DNA of 64,000 nt. It comes from Prostheceraeus crozeri. Its lineage: Eukaryota > Platyhelminthes > Polycladida > Euryleptidae. Every line of letters starts with the position of its first letter. Positions within the stretch are counted from its first letter, which is position 1. Made by a program: the position numbers and the translations under genes. The notes under the pieces are model-generated. The model was not told the origin of the DNA. It saw nothing but the letters and a program-made list of their open reading frames with translations, and did not search any database. The stretch spans positions 124,001 through 188,000 of the forward strand of contig CAJQUW010000885.1 in assembly GCA_907163375.1 (NCBI GenBank), given 5' to 3'. This document shows positions 31,933 through 40,694 of this stretch, piece after piece.

Positions 31933-32900
31933 CCCTCAGAGACCTGAGGGGGGGTTCAGTGGACACCGGAGACACATTTTTCTATTTCATTTTTTACTCT
32001 GATGATATATCAACCACTCAAGCCCATACAAAATCATCATTTCTGACAGTGAATCTGCATGTGTTATTTCATTTCAATTGAATCAGTAGAAGTATGCCAG
32101 ATAGGCCAAGGGGGTCCACGTCCCCTCAGGTCTCAGAGGGTGTAGAAATTCCATCACAAAACTTTTGTAATTAGATGAAAAATGATTTCGAACATGTCCA
32201 CGATGGTGTATGAAGAGTGAAAGTCATTTATTCATTGTTTGCATCATGCTCGTAGATGTGCAATGTGTTGGAAGATCGCCAAATGTGAATATTTTGCTTT
32301 TGCACATGATCTCGCGTGACTGGTAGGCCTATATGAACAACTCGACATAAATTGATGTCCGAAATGAAAGCTATCATTATATTCATACATGTAGTTGAGC
32401 ACCAAAAACTGATTGATGACAAACTTTTCACAGCAGTAATGATAAATTTGAGATCTCCACAGCTGTTTTTGGTTCTAGAAGTACAGCAATTTTAACTCAT
32501 TTTAGGTCTACTTCTGATAGCTTTGGATAAATTTGAAGGAATGTACAAATGGAAAGGATTAGCTGCATGAATTAAATCAATTTCATCAAAATCAACTATC
32601 TGAAGCTTTATGGTGACACAAATTATCGTAAAGCCGCCTCCTAGTAAAAACGATGCTGTACTAAATGTGGTTGACTTACAAAAACACCATATTTTCGCGC
32701 GTGTTTACTGAGAAGGCTGAAAGTCACTCAAGGGATTCGTTATACCGACCTGCTACACGCAAACATCATTGTTTTACTTAAAATCAACTTTCCTAATGTT
32801 TTGATATTGATTTAAGCAGGTAAACTAAGAATATGTTAAAGAGGTCCACTGTACCCCCCTCAGGTCTCAGAGGGTGTGAAAAAGCTCAGGTCTCTGAGGG
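31933..32900. repeat. Inverted modules CCCTCAGAGACCTGAGG
   Basis: The module occurs at 31933-31954 and, reversed, at 32122-32140, 32853-32874 and 32885-32900. The first and third are flanked by a matching GTNCAGTGGAC phrase, so they look like terminal inverted repeats of about 33 bp. Each module is itself nearly palindromic (CCTCAG..CTGAGG). No coding content. Confidence 0.7.
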
Positions 32901-34277
32901 CTTAACTATGGAATCCCCAATAACTTAATCCGCCTTAGTAATCCAAATTTACACATTTAGCTTATTTTTGCATGTCATAAGTCAACAGTACCATTCCAAT
33001 AAATGTGGATGCTTGTACATGTACAGAACAAGAGCATGTAAAAGAAAACAACAGTGTCATACAAAACATATCTATGCAATCACAGGCGACTAGATTAGCC
33101 GTAAAAGTTGCAGAAACTGCATATAGAAGTCTATGGAATAGTTTCCCTTCAGTTTAGACAAAAGAAGTTACATTTTATGCATTTCAATTTTCCTTTCGTG
33201 TCACAATGCCTCTCTTACTGGTGAAATGGCCTCATATCGACAGATACTGCAAAATCGTGTGAGCCAATATGCAAACATCTATATTGCAGTACGATAAATA
33301 TTTTATGCCAAATAAAGCTATATATATCTACTAGCCTTAATAGTGGAAGATGTACCTACATTACCGGATTCTTCGTCAGAAACGAATGACATTATCAATC
33401 GGTAGGCCTACCGTACCGGCTAAAGGTCACCATAATCCCCTAATCATCTAATTCTCTGAACCGTTCATAACTGCCTCAACTAAATCATCGATTATTTCGG
33501 AATCGCATTCTCTATCGTGCAAACGGTCTGGACGATTGGGCCGAAGTTTCTGCTTCCTTTTCTGAGGAATTCAGTATTCGTTTCATGATGAAAGAAATAC
33601 TAAAATTCAGGTAGATGTTTTACATCATGTGCGTCTAGATATCAATTGCAGTTTCGTCAGCTTCTCTGTTATATGAGCTAAAGAATATTTGTGTTGCCAA
33701 ATACGTACTTTAACATCTTCTGAATTTACTATGGAAATTTATTGCGATATCTGGTGTCAGTCATGCAATATTAGGCCTTATGTCTTTTATAGGCCTACTT
33801 CTCAAACTAGGATGAACAGTAGTCATTGGAACGCAACTTGAATTGCATTTACCTACCATTTCGTTGAAGGATGTGTTCGTATACTGCCTTACTTTGAGTT
33901 CAAATGACTATTGGTGCGTCTTGATGTAAACAATGTTCATTAATTTCTCAGCAGATATCTGCAATTATGTTGCATAACGCGCGCGGTCGACATGTCGACA
34001 CATATATTCAAAAAAATGATCAACTGAGTGAATTGATGGATATTATTCTATGCTGAACATCTTGTCTTAAGCATCCTATTTACCATACAATCATGCACGA
34101 ATGCAAATAGGGCACTTATTTTGTAATAAATCGTCAAACTTATCTTCGTTTTCATCATATGGAAACATCTTTGAAGCCCATTTTTGAAGCTCAACAAGAC
34201 AGTGTCAATCGCAAACAGTGATCGAACAGGCGATTGTTGTCATTTGTCATTGATCTGAAATGTCATTTTCTATCGTC
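32901..34277. other. Gene-free stretch
   Basis: A palindromic GGTCGACATGTCGAC next to CGCGCGCG (33977-34000) is the only notable site; related GTCGACAT motifs recur nearby. Confidence 0.4.
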
Positions 34278-35045
34278 ACAAAGCCTATTGTGTCCTAGAG
34301 AGACCAACACCCAATGTCGACATTGCCCGGGAAGATTATAAATTGTATGACTTTTATTATCCTATCATAAAAGTTGTTTCTTTTTTAATTTACTTACTTA
34401 TATCGCACTTTTGCATATGTAGAGCTTCCATTTTGTATTATAGTAGCGTGTTATCACTGTACAATATTGTCCGTGCATTCAGATCTTTCCTATCCATACA
34501 AGGACCATATTTTCTGTATAATTTAGTGTAATGACTTTTTTTACTGATTTTTTGCAATTTATTTCTTTTTAACTATATGTGCTCTCCCTATATTCCACAT
34601 GCTGATTGTTTACATAAATTTATACATCTATTTCCAATTTTTAAGCATAATTATCCTCCAGATTTTAATATAGACATCATACTTTGCGACATGCTATGTT
34701 TATTTCGAATTCTTTTTAGCACATACTATTTTGTTTAGCATTCAATTAGTTTCCCTATGTCCATTGACATATTCTACATTGCATTTATCGTGACATTTGA
34801 ATTCATCTGCATTCTAGCTTTTAGATGCTCATTTTCTCATATTACTGTATTTATTTTGATATTTTTTCAATTTATAGCTCATAATTTTTGCAATATTATT
34901 TGAATCCTTTCTACCATTTTTAAGTCTTCAGTGCCTTTACAATTTTTGATATGTTTCCTTCTCAATGTTACTTATCATCAAAAAGCCTATTGTGCTCTAA
35001 AGCGATAAACACCAAATGTCGACATCGCGCGGGAAGAAGATAAGG
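34278..35045. repeat. ~68-bp direct repeats around a T-rich block
   Basis: AAGCCTATTGTG ... AATGTCGACATTGCCCGGGAAGA (34278-34345) recurs, about 80% alike, at 34980-35045. Between them lie about 630 bp of strikingly T-rich DNA without long frames. It resembles an insertion with a long target duplication or a segmental duplication followed by insertion. The origin is not known. Confidence 0.55.
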
Positions 35046-36174
35046 GGTTTCAAGGGACCTTGTAGAACACAAATGTACCGTATTTTAGTTCATATTCTAT
35101 ATAAAATAGAAAACAGAACGTGTATATTTATTGATCTGCAATATTTTCGTAAATTTTTCAGATCTTGAGGACGGGTTGGCATTTTTGATTTTTGTCCGAA
35201 GTATCAAGGACGAGCAATATCTGTCCTACTTTTAAGCAGCGCAACTGTCTAATGAGCACACGCAGATATTCATACTCTTTTAAATATTCTCCACGCCATC
35301 CATGGATATTTCAAGAATTTTTATGTGCATCATTTGATAGGACTCCGACTCCATTAAAAATCATAGGACTCCGGAACTCCGACTCCTCATCCCTGATTCA
35401 GAAATGAACGTCCTGTCAAGAATACAGTTGAGCGTAGTCATTTAAATGAAGTATTCTAAGAAAATCATCAAATGTTGTGTCATGAAACGGGCATTCCGTT
35501 GCATCATCTTCCTTCTACCCCACGTGAAATGACCTCCAGGTAGATGGAGGGGGAGATGAACCGTCTAGGAAGATGTTCGGACGAAGTCAGCGGCACCTAC
35601 AGAGAAATCATGTTGGCATTTCCCATTCATCAAGACTTTCCGCTTTCTAACGCTGTGCGAATGATGTGCGTGGCCGAAAATCTGGACACCCACAAACCGA
35701 TGGGAAGAACTAAGAAATTTGATCTCTCTTCATTTGGCATCGAATATCGTCGAAATCCCGGATCAGCTGTTCTTCTATTAGGAAAATGGCAAGAAATGCA
35801 GCTTCATCTCTTATAACGGGAGAAAATTATCTCGTGTTTAGTCGCTGTCTCGGTGTTGATGTTAATAGCAAAACAAATACAGAAAAGTGATAGCACTCGA
35901 TACTTTCTTGATGAAATATTTCGAAACTAGAAAAACGTGCTACTAAAATTGAACTTGTAAGTAACATGTGTTTGCAGTAAATTTTAAACATGTTGTTCAA
36001 AAGTGCTTTCTTGAAGGGGAACATTACTATTCGCATGCGCGCGCACCGCGTAGTCATGAGATTTCTGGCTGCAAAAAATTAATTGGGATAAGCAAGCAAT
36101 TGAACTTACATGTAAATGGAGCAATCGACTAATTGCAATTATATATATAATAATTATATATATAATAATAAAAA
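35046..36174. other. Gene-free stretch with ACTCCGACTCC relic
   Basis: 35338-35392 repeats GGACTCCG(A/G)ACTCCGACTCC-like phrases also seen at 14595-14655. A 90-codon open frame at 35544-35816 (plus) has balanced composition but no domain I recognise; I leave it unassigned. Confidence 0.4.
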
Positions 36175-36184
36175 ACAACTTGTA

Positions 36185-36232
36185 CCGGTACTCAGAGTTT
36201 CATGTATTGTGTCCAATAGAATCGTCAGCCAG
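36185..36232 (-). ncRNA. Hammerhead ribozyme motif, distal copy
   Basis: Same layout as the motif at 36301-36348, but stem II has one mismatch caused by the single base that differs between the two repeats. Confidence 0.6.
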
Positions 36233-36300
36233 ATTTTCCGACGGTTTATCTGGGATATGTATATATATATATACCGTAATTGAAAAAAAAACAACTTGTA

Positions 36301-36348
36301 CCGGTACTCAGAGTTTCATGTATTGTGTCCAATACAATCGTCAGCCAG
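36301..36348 (-). ncRNA. Hammerhead ribozyme motif, proximal copy
   Basis: On the minus strand: CTGG (stem I), CTGACGA core, a perfect 7-bp stem II (TGTATTG/CAATACA with GACA loop), GAAA, a short CUC/GAG stem III, the triplet GUA and CCGG closing stem I. All conserved hammerhead core bases (CUGANGA, GAAA, NUH) are present. Hammerheads in PLE terminal repeats are known. Activity is inferred, not shown. Confidence 0.7.
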
Positions 36349-36407
36349 ATCTAAAAGACAAACATGGAATCATTGCATTAAATACTGAAGTGAATAAAAG
36401 TCAAAAG

Positions 36408-38078
36408 TCAGGTCTTTGCCAGCAAATACTTATTGCGATGTCTACATCTCGAAATCAATTCGCTCCTCTTTTTCAACAGATTGACATTTCTATGCTGCAG
36501 AATAAAATATTTCTCGCTAAGACAGAGGTCACATCGCCTGATCATTGGATTGTACGGCTTGCAAACTTTTTTGATTTGCCAAGATATTTTAGGGGTCCCA
36601 CCTTTTTCTTTGATACTCCAGTATTCCTTGGAAAGTTCCGTCTCGCTTTTATACTTTTCGTGAGAGAATGATTTTTTATGATTGCCATACCGCAGTTTGA
36701 AACTTCCTTCACAAATACCGAAGTACGTCTTTTGATGCCCATCGTTCTCGCTATCTGAGATTTTTGCTTCATACACTATACTGGTAGAGAGGCACTTGTT
36801 ATCCAAGGGGCAATTTTCCTTATTTTTGCAGTTGCATTCCTTTTCCTTTTCCTTTTCTTTGCTTTTTAACATTTTTCTGTTGTGACCATTGATGATAGAT
36901 TTCACATTTGGCATGCAACTGTAACTGATTTTTAGGGTATTTCGGTTGAATATTTTCCTAAGTCGGCTGTTACTATGGAAATGCTTGTCGATCGCCATCA
37001 AAAAATATTTCCCAACGTTCGTTGAAACGTTCTTACTGTAAGGAGGGTTAAACCAAATGACAGCTCTAGAACGTTGTCTCCTTCCTCCAACTTCTGCGAC
37101 GCCATTTTGATAATTCAATTTATAATTATATCCGTTTTGTCTTAAAACTTCCTGATAGTAGTGGGCAGCTTCATTAAATATAGACTCATTCGATGACAGT
37201 TCATTTATTCGTTTCTCTATCGTAATTGGAAGCTGTTTGATTATGTTTCTTGGGTGGTTTGACTTTGTGTTGATGTAGAGTGTTTCCTGGTCCTGCTTCC
37301 GGTATGGCCGATACGATCCATCATTTAAATTCAAGGTAACATCTAGAAAATTTACCACTCGCAGGTTGCATTGAATCTCGACTTCGAGACCAAGTTGCCT
37401 AAATATTTCGTGAAACTTCTTCCTTGCAACATCTGCCTGCCTACCAGTTGTATTTCTGAAGTAGACCAGACCATCATCTCGATACAGACCGATATACTCC
37501 TTGTTGAAATCCTTGGCTAAAGTATGCAAGATGTAGATTCCAACTAATTCGCATATTTCAGCTCCGTCGTAAGCTCCCATTGAAACATCGAAATTCGCGT
37601 TATTTCTCTTGACCCATGGCTCATTGTCTTTGAACAGCATCCATTTTCGAGAATGACGTATTGCTTGCAGATCCTTCCAATCCAATTCAACATAACTTGA
37701 AGCAAAGTTCAAAGAAGTTTCCAATAACTCGTGCGTTATTGAAGGATAAAAGTCTTTAACATCGAGAATCATGAATTTACCATTCGATTTGCGCTCCAGT
37801 CCATCAAACCATTTTATTACCTCATTAGTGCTTCTCCACTGACATACCCCAATTTGAGCTCGTAACTTAGAATTCATGTTTTCTAATATTCTCTTACTGA
37901 TTCGACCGATTTCGTTTTTTGAGGGATTGATTAGCCGAGTTGCAGGGTTATTCATAAAGTTTTCTTTGTGGTCCTTTAAGGTAATGAAGCATTCATTCCG
38001 GGAATTTCTATCCATTCTGTCCAGTACTTTAAAGTTCGATGCTATCGCCTTTGCCTCTCGGGCTACGGCTTTTAATAA
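36408..38078 (-). CDS. Penelope-like element with YRDD reverse transcriptase and GIY-YIG domain (5' truncated)
   Basis: The frame is open from 38078 to the stop at 36408; the first ATG (38015) gives 535 residues, but family-like residues continue upstream (VAREAKAIASNFKVLDR), so the copy is 5' truncated. Reverse transcriptase: FITLKDHK (10-17), LDVKDFYPS (motif A, about 84-92), an unusual motif B region (MGAYDGAEICELVG) and YRDDG (178-182) where most PLEs have YVDD. A cysteine cluster CNCKNKENC...C (394-408) precedes a GIY-YIG endonuclease (VYEA 414-417, YFG 431-433, R and H following). This matches a divergent PLE group with C-terminal GIY-YIG (Hydra-type, from memory). It lies head to head with another PLE. 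Confidence 0.85.
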   Translation of the reverse strand, partial: LLKAVAREAKAIASNFKVLDRMDRNSRNECFITLKDHKENFMNNPATRLINPSKNEIGRISKRILENMNSKLRAQIGVCQWRSTNEVIKWFDGLERKSNGKFMILDVKDFYPSITHELLETSLNFASSYVELDWKDLQAIRHSRKWMLFKDNEPWVKRNNANFDVSMGAYDGAEICELVGIYILHTLAKDFNKEYIGLYRDDGLVYFRNTTGRQADVARKKFHEIFRQLGLEVEIQCNLRVVNFLDVTLNLNDGSYRPYRKQDQETLYINTKSNHPRNIIKQLPITIEKRINELSSNESIFNEAAHYYQEVLRQNGYNYKLNYQNGVAEVGGRRQRSRAVIWFNPPYSKNVSTNVGKYFLMAIDKHFHSNSRLRKIFNRNTLKISYSCMPNVKSIINGHNRKMLKSKEKEKEKECNCKNKENCPLDNKCLSTSIVYEAKISDSENDGHQKTYFGICEGSFKLRYGNHKKSFSHEKYKSETELSKEYWSIKEKGGTPKISWQIKKVCKPYNPMIRRCDLCLSEKYFILQHRNVNLLKKRSELISRCRHRNKYLLAKT

Positions 38079-39844
38079 TTACCTTTATCTTTACTTACCT
38101 TATCTTACTTTATCTTACCGTTACCTTTATCGAACTTCGTTATATAAAGGTGTTTACGAGCCGACAATTGGCGAAGAACTTTGATCTTAGAATGCCAGTA
38201 TTTAGAGACTTTCTGGCGAGAAAAAGTAACGGTGTCGTCATTGACAAACGTGCTACCTATGTTTCTAAAATGAACAAGCTTCTGCAGAACAAGTCCAAAT
38301 TCAAATTATATTCTTCTTGTGCTAGATCAAAAAAGAATCCGTTCATTCTCGAAGAAGACCGTTTCGTACGTAAACTTACCCAGCTGAAAAGTAAAGGCCT
38401 GATTTCCGATCAAATATTCAAAGTGGTTAAACCAGTCGGTTCTCAGCCGGCTAGGTTGTACGGTCTTCCCAAAGTCCACAAGGATAGGAATGATCCTCCT
38501 TATCGTCCAATCCTGAGCATGATAAATGCTTATCCAACCAATTTAGCCAAATGGCTGGATAACATTTTAAAACCTCTTATTCCGAAAGATTATACTGTTA
38601 AAGATACGTTCGAGTTTGTGGATCTTCTGAAAGGTCAACGCTGCAAAAATATCAAAATGGTTAGTTTTGACGTGAGAAATTTATTCACCAGTATTCCGGT
38701 GAATGATACTATTGAGCACATTCTTTCCATCGTGACAGACGATGATATCCCAATCGGAAAACAGGCCTTGCGAGAACTCCTGAAAATGGCCTGCACGAAC
38801 ATCTTATTTACATTCAACGATGTTCTATATTTACAGACTGACGGAATGTCAATGGGCTCGTGTCTCGCTCCCACCATGGCTTCGTTTGCCATGGATATGG
38901 TTGAAAAGAAAATTCGTAATTATACTGGCTCTGCTCCCATATTCTACAAGCGGTACGTTGATGACATTTTTTGCATCTTCGACAGCAGTGCTAACATTCA
39001 TGAGTTTCATTCCTTTTTGAATGAAATTCATCCTGACATTGAGTACACTGTGGAAGAGGAGAAGAATGATAGTCTCATTTTTCTGGATACCGTTATTACC
39101 AAAGCTGGAGATGTTTTTGACTTGTCTTGGTATCTTAAAGAGACCAACACAGGCGTCTACACTCCTAATGCTGCTTACAGTCCTAAACGGTATCGCATCT
39201 CTGCCATGAGATCCCTTTTCAGTCGGGCTCTCAAAATCAATTCCAGTGTCAGTAATTACAATAAGTCTGTTGAGACCATCACCAACATTTTCCGTAAAAA
39301 TGGTTTTTCTGATCGTGACATTTCTAGAGTTCGTGTTGAGGTGGAAGCGAGACACGACACCGGGGTTCCTGTCAGCTCTGACCAGCAATCCCGTCGCATT
39401 GTTAATTGGAGCTTTCCTTACATAGCTGAAAGTGAAAACGGCTTGTTTAGACAAGTCAAAGATATCAACAGAATTTTGACCGATGTCAAAATTCGTCCTG
39501 TCTTTACTACTATGAAAACCAGTACGTTTTTCTCCAACAAAGATAAAGTGTCGCCAGAGTTGAAATCTCAAATCGTGTATCAATACACATGTGAACATTG
39601 TGCAAAATGTTACATTGGTTGCTCTATCCGACACTTTGTGACTAGGATGAATGAACATCTCAAGGGATACCCAACTCCCACTGAGATTAGTCTCCACATT
39701 CATCCTCCTGACAAAAAGAATTTTAAAATTGTTGCTAATACATACTATCCCAGAATTCTTGAATCGATTTTATTAAAAAAGCATAAAGTGAATGATTTAA
39801 TCAATGACAGAGGAAGCTCAATTAACCTGCGACTGGATTTGTAG
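38039..39844 (+). CDS. Penelope-like element RT / GIY-YIG protein
   Basis: The 601-codon frame has a first ~40 residues that come from a pyrimidine-rich TTATCTTACT run and are probably not part of the protein; PLE-like sequence starts near 38150 (VVIDKRATYVSKMNKLL at about 66-82). RT motifs: LYGLPKVHK (140-148), SFDVRNLFTSIP (209-220, motif A), GMSMGSCLAP (269-278, motif B), RYVDDIF (305-311, motif C). The C-terminal GIY-YIG endonuclease follows at about 512-545 (VYQYTCEHC, CYIGCS, R..EH). No stop interrupts it. The 5' end is probably truncated at the junction with the minus-strand PLE. A hammerhead motif lies 155 bp downstream. Confidence 0.92.
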   Translation: MLSPLPLGLRLLIITFIFTYLILLYLTVTFIELRYIKVFTSRQLAKNFDLRMPVFRDFLARKSNGVVIDKRATYVSKMNKLLQNKSKFKLYSSCARSKKNPFILEEDRFVRKLTQLKSKGLISDQIFKVVKPVGSQPARLYGLPKVHKDRNDPPYRPILSMINAYPTNLAKWLDNILKPLIPKDYTVKDTFEFVDLLKGQRCKNIKMVSFDVRNLFTSIPVNDTIEHILSIVTDDDIPIGKQALRELLKMACTNILFTFNDVLYLQTDGMSMGSCLAPTMASFAMDMVEKKIRNYTGSAPIFYKRYVDDIFCIFDSSANIHEFHSFLNEIHPDIEYTVEEEKNDSLIFLDTVITKAGDVFDLSWYLKETNTGVYTPNAAYSPKRYRISAMRSLFSRALKINSSVSNYNKSVETITNIFRKNGFSDRDISRVRVEVEARHDTGVPVSSDQQSRRIVNWSFPYIAESENGLFRQVKDINRILTDVKIRPVFTTMKTSTFFSNKDKVSPELKSQIVYQYTCEHCAKCYIGCSIRHFVTRMNEHLKGYPTPTEISLHIHPPDKKNFKIVANTYYPRILESILLKKHKVNDLINDRGSSINLRLDL

Positions 39845-39998
39845 ATATCTTTTATTGTTTTCATCTTTTATTCATGAAGTGTCTTTCTATTGATCACAAA
39901 GTGGACAGAATTATTGCGACGGTGCCTACATGAACTGTTTTAAGATGACTTGTGTTTTAAATTATTTATTTAAATGCTGATCTCTATGATTGTCTTTT

Positions 39999-40056
39999 GT
40001 TCACCTGATGATGGCATCTGTACAACGTTGCTGAAACATGTCGTGTCTAGGAGAAC
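39999..40056 (+). ncRNA. Hammerhead ribozyme motif at PLE 3' end
   Basis: GTTCAC (stem I), CTGATGA (40005-40011), stem II GGCA/TGCT, GAAA (40033-40036), self-complementary CATG as minimal stem III, then UC and GTG pairing with CAC of stem I; GTTC pairs with GAAC at 40053-40056. A stem III this short fits the dimer-type hammerheads described for PLEs. Confidence 0.65.
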
Positions 40057-40150
40057 TATTTGTTTTTCTTTTTAATCAATACGGGCAATATTTCTGATAT
40101 ATATATATATATATATTTCTACGATAGATCGCCCAATCTGATAAAATTTT

Positions 40151-40395
40151 GAAAAACCATTGTGATTTCAGCAATGTATTCCGGACATGTTTCGATATAT
40201 AAAATATCATCCTCAGCGGCAAGAAGCAAAAGGTAAAATCACAGCACACACAGTTATATACAAATCCGTCTGAATCTGTAGATTTGTATATAACTGTGTG
40301 TGCTGTGATTTTACCTTTTGCTTCTTGCCGCTGAGGATGATATTTTATATATCGAAACATGTCCGGAATACATTGCTAAAATCACAATGGTTTTT

Positions 40396-40396
<1 letters not shown>
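40151..40396. repeat. Foldback palindrome 1 (116-bp arms) with paired hammerhead motifs
   Basis: 40151-40266 and 40281-40396 are inverted with one mismatch, separated by 14 bp. Each arm has a hammerhead-like motif facing outward: plus strand 40328-40366 (CCG, CTGAGGA, GATAT/ATATC stem II, GAAA, CATG, UC, CGG) and its mirror on the minus strand 40181-40219. (TA)n tracts lie on both sides (40098-40119, 40399-40453). Confidence 0.92.

Positions 40397-40398
<2 letters not shown>

Positions 40399-40453
<55 letters not shown>
40399..40453. repeat. (TA)n microsatellite
   Basis: An uninterrupted TA run of about 27 units between palindromes 1 and 2. Similar runs lie at 40098-40119, 40614-40660 and 42921-42948. 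Confidence 0.97.
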
Positions 40454-40456
<3 letters not shown>

Positions 40457-40490
40457 AAAAAAATTTTTCAGTCTCACCAATTGGTTTGAT

Positions 40491-40612
40491 ATATTGAAAT
40501 AATTGAAGTGAAAACACATGGAATGCACAAGCGCTTTCTATATTCTTCAATTGCACCTGAAGAATATAGAAAGTGCTTGTGCATTCCATGTGTTTTCGCT
40601 TCAATTATTTCA

Positions 40613-40616
<4 letters not shown>
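40491..40616. repeat. Foldback palindrome 2 (59-bp arms)
   Basis: Arms 40491-40549 and 40558-40616 have two mismatches and an 8-bp loop. The plus strand holds GCAC-CTGAAGA-ATATA-GAAA-GTGC, which has the two conserved hammerhead boxes but no real stem II, so it is hammerhead-like at best. TA runs flank it. Confidence 0.9.
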
Positions 40617-40647
<31 letters not shown>

Positions 40648-40694
40648 ATATATATATATCATTATAAGAATAAACTGCCATGAGCCTGATGAAG

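Larger units (their letters stand above)
36175..36350 (-). repeat. Tandem 60-bp repeats at the 3' end of the minus-strand PLE
   Basis: 36175-36234 and 36291-36350 are identical except for one base and lie just downstream of the minus-strand PLE frame, 116 bp apart and separated by a short TA microsatellite. Both contain a hammerhead-like motif. PLEs often carry such terminal direct repeats. Confidence 0.85.

Noticed and set aside
35544-35816. 90-codon plus-strand frame with balanced composition
   Set aside because: No recognisable domain, neighbours or splice context; could be an exon but the sequence gives no support.
38849-39703. 284-codon minus-strand open frame
   Set aside because: It lies entirely opposite the clear RT/GIY-YIG gene of the PLE and has no motif of its own.
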